Source of the DNA: Duganella sp. SG902
GTDB lineage: Bacteria; Pseudomonadota; Gammaproteobacteria; Burkholderiales; Burkholderiaceae_D
Length of the DNA stretch: 64,000 nucleotides
Assembly (NCBI RefSeq): GCF_013376005.1
Contig: NZ_JABMJK010000021.1
Coordinates: forward strand, 20,255 to 84,254
Reading direction: 5' to 3'
The notes below the pieces were generated by a model. That model worked only from the letters and a program-made list of their open reading frames with translations, did no database searches and had not been told where the DNA came from. Positions 17,794 through 26,272 of this stretch are shown piece by piece (within the stretch, counting starts at the first letter, position 1; each line of letters starts with the position of its first letter). A program made the position numbers and the translations under genes.

Positions 17794-19196
17794 TGGATTT
17801 TCTCTCGCAATGCCGCGCCGTCGTTGGCGATGCCTATGTGCTGGATGCGCCGGCCGACATGGCGCCCTTCCTCACCGACTGGCGCGGGCGGTTTACCGGC
17901 AAGGCTTTGGCGGTGCTGCGTCCCGGCTCGGTGGAGCAGGTCGCGGCGCTGGTGCGTGCTTGCGCAGCGCATCGCGTGGCCCTGGTGCCGCAAGGCGGCA
18001 ATACGGGTCTGGTGCTGGGCAGCGTGCCGGATGTCAGCGGCGCGCAGGTGGTGCTGTCGCTGGCGCGGCTGAACACCATTCGCCAGATCGACCCGGTCAA
18101 CCGCGCCATGACGGTGGATGCCGGCTGCATACTCCAGCGGATTCAGGAAGCAGCGGCGGCCGAGGGCTGCCTGTTCCCGCTGTCGCTGGCGGCGGAAGGC
18201 AGCTGCACCATCGGCGGCAACCTGTCCACCAACGCGGGCGGCACGGCGGTGCTGCGATACGGGAACACCCGCGAACTGTGCCTGGGCCTTGAAGTGGTGA
18301 CGCCGCAGGGCGAGGTCTGGAGCGGCCTGCGTGGCCTGCGCAAGGATAATACCGGCTACGATTTGCGCGACCTGTTCATCGGCGCCGAGGGCACGCTGGG
18401 CATCATCACCGGCGCGGTGCTCAAGCTGTACCCGCAGCCCAAGGCCAGCATCACGGCGCTGGCCGCACTGCCCTCGCCCGCGCACGCGCAGCAGTTGCTA
18501 GTGCTGATGCAGGATCACTGCGGCTCCAGCCTGACCGGCTTCGAGCTGATGTCGCGCTTCTGCCTCGATCTGGTGGCGCGGCAGTTCCCGCATTTGCCCA
18601 AGCCGTTCGCCGCGCCATATGCGCAATACGTGCTGCTTGAGCTGTCGAGCAGCGAGTCGGAGGCGCACGCGGTCGGGCTGCTGGAGCACGCCATCGGCGC
18701 GGCGCTGGAGCGCGGCGTGATTCAGGATGCCGTGGTGGCGTCCTCGGTGGCGCAATCGGCGGGCTTGTGGCAGCTGCGCGAGCACATTCCGCTGGCGCAG
18801 GCCAAGGCGGGCAAGAACATCAAGCACGATATTTCGCTGCCGGTGTCGCGCATCGCGGACTTTATCGCCGCGACCGGGCCGCAACTGGAGGCTGCCTTTC
18901 CTGGCTGCCAGTTGGTATGCTTCGGCCATCTGGGCGACGGCAACCTGCACTACAACGTGGCGCCGCCGGAGGGCATTTCCAACGAAGATTTCCTCGTCAA
19001 CCAGGACAAGGTCAATCGCGTGGTGCACGACAGCGTGGTGGCGTTTGGCGGTTCGATTTCGGCCGAACACGGCATCGGGGCCTTGAAGCGCGACGAACTG
19101 GCGCACTATAAATCGCCGGTGGAACTCAACATGATGCGAGCCATCAAAGCGGCACTGGATCCGCTGGGTATTATGAATCCCGGTAAAATCCTTTGA
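17790..19196 (+). CDS. FAD-binding oxidoreductase (D-2-hydroxyacid / glycolate-oxidase GlcD-like)
   Basis: A 468-residue flavoenzyme of the VAO/PCMH type: an FAD-binding PCMH domain (about 35-215, with PQGGNTGLVLGSVPD and the CTIGGNLSTNAGG loop) and a C-terminal FAD-linked oxidase domain (to 468, with FGHLGDGNLHYNV and the ending ALDPLGIMNPGKIL). The family oxidises D-2-hydroxyacids such as D-lactate, glycolate or D-2-hydroxyglutarate. The dehydrogenase-like C-terminus and the absence of GlcE/GlcF partners favour a D-2-hydroxyglutarate or D-lactate dehydrogenase. Two adjacent ATGs (17790, 17793) are possible starts; the first overlaps the DUF2069 stop. Confidence 0.9.
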   Translation: MMDFLSQCRAVVGDAYVLDAPADMAPFLTDWRGRFTGKALAVLRPGSVEQVAALVRACAAHRVALVPQGGNTGLVLGSVPDVSGAQVVLSLARLNTIRQIDPVNRAMTVDAGCILQRIQEAAAAEGCLFPLSLAAEGSCTIGGNLSTNAGGTAVLRYGNTRELCLGLEVVTPQGEVWSGLRGLRKDNTGYDLRDLFIGAEGTLGIITGAVLKLYPQPKASITALAALPSPAHAQQLLVLMQDHCGSSLTGFELMSRFCLDLVARQFPHLPKPFAAPYAQYVLLELSSSESEAHAVGLLEHAIGAALERGVIQDAVVASSVAQSAGLWQLREHIPLAQAKAGKNIKHDISLPVSRIADFIAATGPQLEAAFPGCQLVCFGHLGDGNLHYNVAPPEGISNEDFLVNQDKVNRVVHDSVVAFGGSISAEHGIGALKRDELAHYKSPVELNMMRAIKAALDPLGIMNPGKIL

Positions 19197-19207
19197 GCGA
19201 GGTTGAG

Positions 19208-19612
19208 ATGAATGTCCTGATCGTTGCGGCGCTGGCCGGCGCCGTCTACAAATGCACGGTGGATGGCAAGATCACGTATAGCGATACGCCTTGCGCCGCC
19301 GGAACGGGCGTGGTGCTGGAATCGCCGGCGGCGCCTGCGGCCGATCCCGCCGCCGGCGCCGCCCTGCGGCGCCAACAAAAACAAGCCGACACACTGCAAA
19401 AAGCACGCCTTAAGCGCGAGGAGCAGGACGACCGCGACGCCGCGCGCGACGCCAAAGCAGCCGCCACGCAGCGCAAGAAGTGCGACCAGTTGCGGCTCAA
19501 GAAACGCTGGGCCGACGAAGACGCGCGCCGCGCCACTGGCCAGGCCACGGAAGCGGCCCGTCTTCGTGCCCAGCGCGCCGGCGAAGCAATGTCGCTGGAG
19601 TGCCCGCGCTGA
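19208..19612 (+). CDS. DUF4124 domain-containing exported protein
   Basis: A 134-residue protein with a short hydrophobic leader (MNVLIVAALAGA) followed by the DUF4124 signature VYKCTVDGKITYSDTPC, then a Lys/Arg/Ala-rich, probably helical tail. DUF4124 proteins are periplasmic and of unknown role. The ATG at 19208 has GCGAGG 5 bases upstream and replaces a TTG overlapping the previous stop. Its TGA overlaps the next ATG (TGATG), so it is coupled to the permease gene. Confidence 0.82.
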   Translation: MNVLIVAALAGAVYKCTVDGKITYSDTPCAAGTGVVLESPAAPAADPAAGAALRRQQKQADTLQKARLKREEQDDRDAARDAKAAATQRKKCDQLRLKKRWADEDARRATGQATEAARLRAQRAGEAMSLECPR

Positions 19613-22176
19613 TGCCGGCCGCGTCGATGCGCCGCCTGTCGCGCTGGTTGCTGCTGGGCGAGTGGCGCGCGCATCCGGTGCGTGCTTTGGTGGCGATTGC
19701 CGCCATCGCGGTCGGCATCTCGCTCGGCTTCGCCATCCACCTGATCAACGCGGCCGCGTTCAACGAATTCTCGGCCGCCGTGAAAAGCCTGTCCGGCGTG
19801 GCCGACGTGCAGGTACGTGGCGCCGAGCCATTCTTCCACGAAGCCATATTTCCCGCCCTGGCCCAGCGCGATGGCGTGGCCGTCGCCTCGCCGGTGCTGG
19901 AACTGGAAGCCTCCGTCCCCGGCCAGCGCACCGCGTTGAAGGTGATCGGCATCGACGCCTTCCGCGCCAGCTTCGTGTCGCCCGACCTGCTTGGCACGCC
20001 GGCCGAAGACCGGCTTGAAGACACCCTGGCGGACGACGCCCTGTTTCTTTCGCCAGCGGCGCAGCAATGGCTGCAGCCTGCAGCCGGCGTGGTGACGCTG
20101 CAAGTCGCCACCAATGAGCTCAAGCTGCGCGTGGCCGGTCCGCTGCCAGGCGCGCGCGCCGGCCAGCGCATCGCCACCATGGACATCGGCGCGGCCCAGT
20201 GGCGATTCGAAAAACTCGGCCAGCTCTCGCGCGTCGATCTCAAACTGCGCAATGGCGTCAACCGCGAAGCCTTCAAGGCCCAGCTCCAGCAAGACCTCCA
20301 GCAGCGGTACCCCGGCCGCTTCCGCGTCAGCCAGCCCAACGACGAGGAACAGAACAACCGCAACGAAGGCATGAGCCGCGCCTACCGCGTCAACCTCACC
20401 GTGCTGGCGCTGGTGGCGCTGTTCACCGGCGCCTTCCTGGTGTTCTCCACCCAGGCGCTGTCCGTGATCCGGCGCCGCAGCCAGTTCGCGCTGCTGCGCG
20501 TGCTGGGCATGGACCGCCACCGCCTGCTGCGGCAGATCCTGATCGAAGGCCTGTGCCTGGGCGTGGCCGGTTCCGCCATCGGCATCGCCGCCGGCTACGG
20601 CATGGCCGCCGCCGCCCTGCACTTCATGGGCGCCGACCTGGGCGCCGGCTTCTTCGCCGGCGTGCGCCCGCAGGTGCATTTCACGCCGGTGGCCGCCGCC
20701 GTCTATTTCACGCTGGGGGTGGCGGTCGCGCTGCTGGGTTGCGCCGCGCCGGCGCTGGACGCGGCGCGCGCCAAGCCGGCGGTCGCGCTCAAATCCGGCA
20801 CCGAGGAAGCCGCCATGTCGCGCCTGTCGCGCGCCTGGCCGTCGCTGCTGCTGATGGCGTTGGCCGCGCTGCTGTCGCAGGCGCCGCCGGTGTTCGAGCT
20901 GCCGCTGTTCGGCTATCTCTCGATCGCCCTGCTGCTGATCGGTGCCATCGGCCTGATGCCGCGCTTGGCCGCCATCGTATTCCGTCTGGCGCACCAGCGC
21001 TGGAGCGCAGCCACCGCCGGCAAACCGGGCGCCTCCGCCGTCATGACGCTGACCTTGTCGCGGCTGGCCAATGCGTCCGGCCAGGCCGGCATCGCGCTGG
21101 GCGGCGTGCTGTCCAGCTTCAGCCTGATGGTGGCGATGGCCATCATGGTGGCCAGTTTCCGCGTGTCGCTGGACGATTGGTTGCAGCACATCCTGCCGGC
21201 CGACATCTACGTCGGCGCGGCCACCGGCGGCGCCACCGCCGGCCTGCGCCCGGAACAACAGGCCACGCTGGCCGCCCTCCCCGGAGTGGCGCACGCCGAC
21301 TTCCTGCGCACGCGCTCAGTGTCGCTGGCGCCCGACCGGCCGCCGGTTACGCTCATGGCGCGCAACGTCGATCCGGCCAATCCTTCGCGCTCGCTCGCCA
21401 TCGTCGGCGAAGCGCGCACGCCCGCGCCGGGCACGCGGCCGGTCTGGGTATCCGAAGCCATGGTGGATTTATACGGCATGCAGGTCGGCCAGCGTGTGCA
21501 ACTGCCGCTCAACGGCGGGATGCATCCGTTCGTCGTGGCCGGCGTGTGGCGCGATTACGCCCGGCCGACCGGCACCATCCAGATGCTGCTGAGCGACTAC
21601 CGCGCCATTACCGGCGACACCGACGCCAGCGGCGTGGCCTTGTCGCTCAAGCCCGAGGCCAAGGCCGAGGACACACTGGCCGCGCTGAAACGCATGCCCT
21701 TCGCCGCCGCGCTGGAAGCCAGCGAACCTTCCGAGATCCGCGCCATGAGCATGAAGATATTCGACCGCAGCTTCGCCATCACCTACCTGCTGGAGGCCAT
21801 CGCCATCGTCATCGGCCTGTTTGGCGTGGCCGCGACCTTCTCGGCGCAAACGCTGGCGCGCGCCAAGGAATTCGGCATGCTGCGCCACGTCGGCGTCACG
21901 CGCGGGCAAGTGCTGGCGATACTCGCCATCGAAGGCGGCTCCTTGACTGCGCTGGGCATCGCCACCGGATTTGTACTGGGATGGGTGATTAGCCTGATCC
22001 TGGTGTTCGTCGTCAATCCGCAATCGTTCCACTGGTCCATGCAACTGCACCTGCCCTGGCCCCTGCTGGGCAGCGTGGCCGGCCTGCTGCTGGCCGCCGC
22101 CGCGCTGACCGCGCTGCTGGCAGGCCGCCAGTCGCTGTCCGGTGGACCGATACGCGCTGTCCGGGAGGACTGGTAA
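19612..22176 (+). CDS. FtsX-like ABC transporter permease (AttG-like)
   Basis: An 854-residue inner-membrane permease with two FtsX domains. It has an N-terminal helix (ALVAIAAIAVGISLGFAIHL), a long periplasmic MacB-like core, a first FtsX helix group (about 265-385 and on), a second periplasmic part, and a final FtsX group (about 720-845). The type is that of devoted lipoprotein or lipid exporters and of the att systems, where the permease pairs with an ABC ATPase and an AttH-like lipocalin. The lipocalin follows with a TAATG overlap, but no ATPase gene is adjacent. An alternative start is the ATG at 19627. Confidence 0.88.
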   Translation: MPAASMRRLSRWLLLGEWRAHPVRALVAIAAIAVGISLGFAIHLINAAAFNEFSAAVKSLSGVADVQVRGAEPFFHEAIFPALAQRDGVAVASPVLELEASVPGQRTALKVIGIDAFRASFVSPDLLGTPAEDRLEDTLADDALFLSPAAQQWLQPAAGVVTLQVATNELKLRVAGPLPGARAGQRIATMDIGAAQWRFEKLGQLSRVDLKLRNGVNREAFKAQLQQDLQQRYPGRFRVSQPNDEEQNNRNEGMSRAYRVNLTVLALVALFTGAFLVFSTQALSVIRRRSQFALLRVLGMDRHRLLRQILIEGLCLGVAGSAIGIAAGYGMAAAALHFMGADLGAGFFAGVRPQVHFTPVAAAVYFTLGVAVALLGCAAPALDAARAKPAVALKSGTEEAAMSRLSRAWPSLLLMALAALLSQAPPVFELPLFGYLSIALLLIGAIGLMPRLAAIVFRLAHQRWSAATAGKPGASAVMTLTLSRLANASGQAGIALGGVLSSFSLMVAMAIMVASFRVSLDDWLQHILPADIYVGAATGGATAGLRPEQQATLAALPGVAHADFLRTRSVSLAPDRPPVTLMARNVDPANPSRSLAIVGEARTPAPGTRPVWVSEAMVDLYGMQVGQRVQLPLNGGMHPFVVAGVWRDYARPTGTIQMLLSDYRAITGDTDASGVALSLKPEAKAEDTLAALKRMPFAAALEASEPSEIRAMSMKIFDRSFAITYLLEAIAIVIGLFGVAATFSAQTLARAKEFGMLRHVGVTRGQVLAILAIEGGSLTALGIATGFVLGWVISLILVFVVNPQSFHWSMQLHLPWPLLGSVAGLLLAAAALTALLAGRQSLSGGPIRAVREDW

Positions 22177-23255
22177 TGCCGCGTCGCCTGCTCACCCTCG
22201 CCGCCCTCGCGCTGTCTGCCTTCGCGCACGCGGCGGGGCCGGATTTCAAGGCGGTCACGCCGTTGCCGCCCGGCGCCGCCCTGTCCTTCCCCAAGGACTA
22301 CGGCGCGCATCCGGACTACAAAACCGAATGGTGGTACGTCACCGGCTGGCTCAATACGCCGGACGGCAAGCCGCTCGGCTTCCAGGTCACCTTCTTCCGC
22401 AGCGCCACAGGCCATGACCGCGCCAACCCCAGCCAGTTCGCGCCCAAGCAGCTGATCATCGGCCACGCCGCCATTTCCGATCCGGCCAACGGCAAGCTGC
22501 TGCACGACCAGCGCAGCGCACGGGAAGGTTTCGGCCTGTCGTACGCCAAAACCGGCGACACCGACGTCAAGCTGGAAGACTGGCGCATGGTGCGTACCGC
22601 CGACGGCAGCTACGCCGTCCACGTCGAAGCCGCCCAGTTCAAATTCGATCTCAAACTGGCGCCGTCGCAGGCAGTGCTGCCGGAGGATGATCGCGGCTAC
22701 TCGCGCAAGGGTCCGCGCCCCGGCCAGGCCAGCTACTACTACAGCGAGCCGCACCTGAAAGTTAGCGGAAATATCACACGCGGCGGCAAACCCACCGCCG
22801 TCAGCGGGTCCGCCTGGCTCGATCACGAGTGGTTCAGCGAATACGTCGATCCCAACGCCAATGGGTGGGACTGGATCGGCGCCAACCTCGATGACGGCGG
22901 CGCCATGATGGCTTTCCAGATCCGCGGCAAGACAGGTGCTAAACTATGGGCGCACGCGACATGGCGCGATGCTTCCGGTAAGATCACGCAGTTTGCCCCG
23001 GACCAGGTCAAATTTACCCCGCAAAGGCGGTGGCGTTCGCCCCGCACCAATGCCGAGTATCCCGTCGCGACCCAGCTCACCACCGGCAATACCGTGTGGG
23101 ACATCGTGCCCTTGCAGGACGATCAGGAACTGGATTCGCGCCGTTCGACCGGCGCCGTGTACTGGGAAGGCGCGGTGACGCTGAGCCGGGACGGCAAGCC
23201 GGCCGGCCGCGCCTACCTGGAACTGACCGGCTATGTCCGGGCGATGAAACTGTAA
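22176..23255 (+). CDS. AttH/CrtC-like lipocalin-fold exported protein
   Basis: A 359-residue protein with a signal peptide (LLTLAALALSAFAHA, cut near AHA-AG) and the AttH/carotenoid 1,2-hydratase-like double lipocalin fold. Diagnostic motifs are DYKTEWWYVTGWL, WLDHEWFSEYVDP and WDWIGANLDDGGAMMAFQIR. CrtC enzymes hydrate carotenoids, but exported homologues beside FtsX-type permeases are usually not carotenoid genes, and no carotenoid genes are present here. The start overlaps the permease stop, so the two products probably act together at the inner membrane and periplasm. Confidence 0.88.
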   Translation: MPRRLLTLAALALSAFAHAAGPDFKAVTPLPPGAALSFPKDYGAHPDYKTEWWYVTGWLNTPDGKPLGFQVTFFRSATGHDRANPSQFAPKQLIIGHAAISDPANGKLLHDQRSAREGFGLSYAKTGDTDVKLEDWRMVRTADGSYAVHVEAAQFKFDLKLAPSQAVLPEDDRGYSRKGPRPGQASYYYSEPHLKVSGNITRGGKPTAVSGSAWLDHEWFSEYVDPNANGWDWIGANLDDGGAMMAFQIRGKTGAKLWAHATWRDASGKITQFAPDQVKFTPQRRWRSPRTNAEYPVATQLTTGNTVWDIVPLQDDQELDSRRSTGAVYWEGAVTLSRDGKPAGRAYLELTGYVRAMKL

Positions 23256-23316
23256 GAACAATATAAAGCAGCACCAAACGTCAGATTAAGCATCTTTACG
23301 CAACCGCAGCCAGACA

Positions 23317-25149
23317 ATGACCAACAGCACCACCGCCAGCACGATGTCCGCCGCCACACCGACCACGTCCCGGGAACTCAAGAAAGGCAGCCTGGCCACC
23401 TTGCGCGAGCTGCTGCCCTTCCTCGCGCCGTACACGAAACGCTTTGTCATCGCCGGCATCGCGCTGCTGGTGGCCGCCGGCGCCACGCTGGCGATACCGG
23501 CCGCGTTCAAGCAGATGATCGATCTGGGCTTCGGCGGCGGCGCGCGCAGCATCCAGCACGTGGACCTGGTGTTCCTGGCGTTGTTCGGCCTTGCCACCAT
23601 CCTGGCGCTGGCGACGGCGGCCCGCTTCTACAGCGTCTCGTGGCTGGGCGAGCGCGTGACGGCCGATATCCGCAGCGCGGTCTACAAGCACGTCATCACG
23701 CAAAGCCCGGAATTCTTCGAAACCACGCAGACCGGCGAAGTCCTGTCGCGCATCACCACCGACACCACGTTGATTCAATCGGTGGTCGGCACCAGCATCT
23801 CGATGGCGCTACGGAATATGCTGCTGTTCATCGGCGGCCTGGTGATGCTGTTCGTGACCAGTCCCAAACTGTCGGCCATCATCATCGGCCTGCTGATCCT
23901 GACCGTGCTGCCGATCGTGATGTTCGGCCGCCGCGTGCGCAAGCTGTCGCGCGATTCTCAGGACCGGGTGGCGGATGCCTCCGCCATGGCCGGCGAAATC
24001 CTCAACGCCATGCCGACCGTGCAGGCCTTCACGCATGAACATCTGGAAGCCTCGCGCTTCGGCGGTTCGGTGGAAGGCGCGTTCCAGACCGCCATGAACC
24101 GCATCCGCGCGCGCTCCATCCTCACCATGCTGGCCATCGTGCTGGTGTTCGGCGCCATCGTGTTCGTGCTGTGGCTGGGCGCGCACGCCGTGCTGTCCGG
24201 CGAAATGACGGGTGGTGATCTGGGTCAGTTCATCCTGTACGCCTCGATCACGGCCGGCGCGATCGGCGCGCTGTCCGAGGTGATGGGCGAGGCGCAGCGC
24301 GCCGCCGGCGCCACCGAGCGCCTGCTGGAGCTGATGTCGGTCAAATCGAAGATCCAATCGCCGGCCACGCCGCTGCCGCTGCCGCCACGCGCCGCCAACG
24401 GCGCCGCGCTGACGCTGAACGACGTCACCTTCTCCTACCCATCGCGGCCGGAGACGCATGCGCTGAGCCACCTGTCGCTGGACATCAAGCCGGGTGAGAC
24501 CGTGGCCGTGGTCGGCCCGTCCGGCGCCGGCAAGACCACGCTGTTCCAGCTATTCCTGCGCTTCTACGATCCGCAAAGCGGCAGCATCAAGCTCGATGGC
24601 GTCGACATCACCCAACTGGACCTCCGCACGCTGCGCGGCGCCATCGGCATCGTGCCGCAGGATACGGTGATCTTCTCGGCCAACGCCATGGAAAACATCC
24701 GCTACGGCCGCGCCGACGCCACCGACGAGGAAGTCATCGCCGCCGCCAGGCTGGCCGCCGCGCACGAATTCATCGAGCGCCTGCCGCAGGGCTATCAATC
24801 GTTCCTGGGCGAGCGCGGCGTGCGCCTGTCCGGCGGCCAACGCCAACGCATCGCCATCGCGCGCGCCCTGTTGAAGAATCCGCCGCTGCTGCTGCTGGAC
24901 GAAGCCACCAGCGCGCTGGATGCGGAATCGGAACGGCTGGTGCAGAAAGCGCTGGAGGCGGCCATGGTCGGCCGCACCACCGTCATCATCGCGCACCGCC
25001 TGGCGACCGTGCAGCGCGCGGACCGCATCATCGTGATGGAAGACGGTAAAATCGTCGAAACCGGGACGCACGCATCGTTGGTGGCGCTGGGCGGCATCTA
25101 CGCCAACCTGGCGGCGCTGCAGTTCCATAACGTGCACGTGGAGCATTGA
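23317..25149 (+). CDS. ABC exporter, MsbA/LmrA-like (fused membrane and ATPase domains)
   Basis: A 610-residue half-transporter expected to work as a homodimer. Residues about 30-345 form the six-helix exporter domain; about 370-605 form the ATPase with Walker A GPSGAGKTT, Q-loop IVPQDTVIF, signature LSGGQRQRIAIARALL, Walker B LLLLDEATSALD and the H-loop IIAHRLATV. There is no C39-like N-terminal domain, so it is not a type I secretion HlyB. Family members export lipids or drugs. It begins 61 bases after the AttH-like gene. The ATG at 23317 lacks a clear Shine-Dalgarno; one at 23344 is an alternative. Confidence 0.92.
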   Translation: MTNSTTASTMSAATPTTSRELKKGSLATLRELLPFLAPYTKRFVIAGIALLVAAGATLAIPAAFKQMIDLGFGGGARSIQHVDLVFLALFGLATILALATAARFYSVSWLGERVTADIRSAVYKHVITQSPEFFETTQTGEVLSRITTDTTLIQSVVGTSISMALRNMLLFIGGLVMLFVTSPKLSAIIIGLLILTVLPIVMFGRRVRKLSRDSQDRVADASAMAGEILNAMPTVQAFTHEHLEASRFGGSVEGAFQTAMNRIRARSILTMLAIVLVFGAIVFVLWLGAHAVLSGEMTGGDLGQFILYASITAGAIGALSEVMGEAQRAAGATERLLELMSVKSKIQSPATPLPLPPRAANGAALTLNDVTFSYPSRPETHALSHLSLDIKPGETVAVVGPSGAGKTTLFQLFLRFYDPQSGSIKLDGVDITQLDLRTLRGAIGIVPQDTVIFSANAMENIRYGRADATDEEVIAAARLAAAHEFIERLPQGYQSFLGERGVRLSGGQRQRIAIARALLKNPPLLLLDEATSALDAESERLVQKALEAAMVGRTTVIIAHRLATVQRADRIIVMEDGKIVETGTHASLVALGGIYANLAALQFHNVHVEH

Positions 25150-25171
25150 GCGTATCTTTCAGGAGCACGCC

Positions 25172-26257
25172 ATGACCGACGCAGAATTGAAGCAAAGCTG
25201 CCGCCAGCACCTGCCGGGCCACCGCGCCCTCTCGCCCGCCGAATTGTTCGCGGCCATGGGCGACTGGTGCCAGGCGCGCGACATCGCGCATGATGTTTAC
25301 GGCAGCGGCACGCTGATACAAGAATTCGAACAGAAGATCGCGCGCCTGCTGGGCTTTGAGGCGGCGGTATTCTGCATCACCGGCACCATGACGCAGGCGA
25401 CCGCGCTGCGCATCGCCTGCGCGGAGCGCGGCAGCAAGCTGGTGGCGCTGCATCCGACCTCGCACATCCTCAAGCATGAACGCGGCAATCACCAGTTGTT
25501 CGACCATTTCCATGCGCTGCAGATCGGCGATCCGCATCGTCCCTGGACGCTGGCCGAGCTGCAGGGCATTCCCGACAAGCTGGGCGCCGTCTCGCTCGAG
25601 TTGCCGGCGCGCGAGATCGGCGGCCAATGCCCGAGCTGGGACCAGCTGGAAGCCATCAAGGCGTATGGACGCGAGCAAGGCATCCACCTGCACATGGATG
25701 GCGCGCGCCTGTGGGAGACCGCCGCCGCATACGGCCGCCCGGTGAACGAGATCGCAGCGGGCTTCGACAGTGTCTACGTTTCGCTGTACAAGGGCGTCGG
25801 CGGCATGGGCGGCGCCATGCTGGCCGGTAGCGCGGCGTTTGTCGCCAAAGCGCAGGAGTGGTTCCGCCGCCAAGGCGGCAATGTCTATCAGCGCACGCCC
25901 TACGTGGTGGCCGCGGCCATGCAGTTCGACGCCCGGCTGGCGGCGATGCCAGATTACTTCAAGCGCACGCAGTGGCTGTACGACGTGCTGCGCGAATACC
26001 CGCTGCTGGTGCCGAATCCAGCGACGCCGCAGGCGAACATGCTGCACCTGCATCTGCCGGTGAGCCGCGATCGCGCGCTCGAAATCCGCTCACGCATAGC
26101 CGAGCAGCACAGCGTATGGCTGTTCAATGGCGCCAATCACGCGGCGCTGCCGGAGCGCTGCTCGGTCGAACTTTACATCGGCGACAATCTGCTGCATCTG
26201 CCGGACCAGCGCGTGCGCGAGATTCTGGCCTTGTGGTCGGACGCGCTGGCCAACTAA
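25172..26257 (+). CDS. Threonine aldolase / beta-eliminating lyase family PLP enzyme
   Basis: A 361-residue fold-type I PLP enzyme. PLP contacts visible are FCITGTMTQATALRIA, the Asp of LHMDGARLWE, and the Schiff-base lysine in VSLYKGVGGMGGAML. The family cleaves L-threonine or allo-threonine to glycine and acetaldehyde, or eliminates from related beta-hydroxy amino acids; the exact substrate is not decided by sequence. A good CAGGAG precedes the ATG 22 bases after the ABC exporter, so the two may be co-transcribed. Confidence 0.88.
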   Translation: MTDAELKQSCRQHLPGHRALSPAELFAAMGDWCQARDIAHDVYGSGTLIQEFEQKIARLLGFEAAVFCITGTMTQATALRIACAERGSKLVALHPTSHILKHERGNHQLFDHFHALQIGDPHRPWTLAELQGIPDKLGAVSLELPAREIGGQCPSWDQLEAIKAYGREQGIHLHMDGARLWETAAAYGRPVNEIAAGFDSVYVSLYKGVGGMGGAMLAGSAAFVAKAQEWFRRQGGNVYQRTPYVVAAAMQFDARLAAMPDYFKRTQWLYDVLREYPLLVPNPATPQANMLHLHLPVSRDRALEIRSRIAEQHSVWLFNGANHAALPERCSVELYIGDNLLHLPDQRVREILALWSDALAN

Positions 26258-26272
26258 TTCTTTGGATTTCAC

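Noticed and set aside
22176..23255. Carotenoid 1,2-hydratase for pigment synthesis
   Set aside because: The fold matches, but there is a signal peptide, a coupled permease and no carotenoid genes, so the AttH-like reading is better.
23317..25149. ABC exporter as the type I secretion ATPase for the giant RTX protein
   Set aside because: It lacks the C39-like N-terminal domain, has no HlyD/TolC partner nearby and lies about 9 kb away in an unrelated unit.
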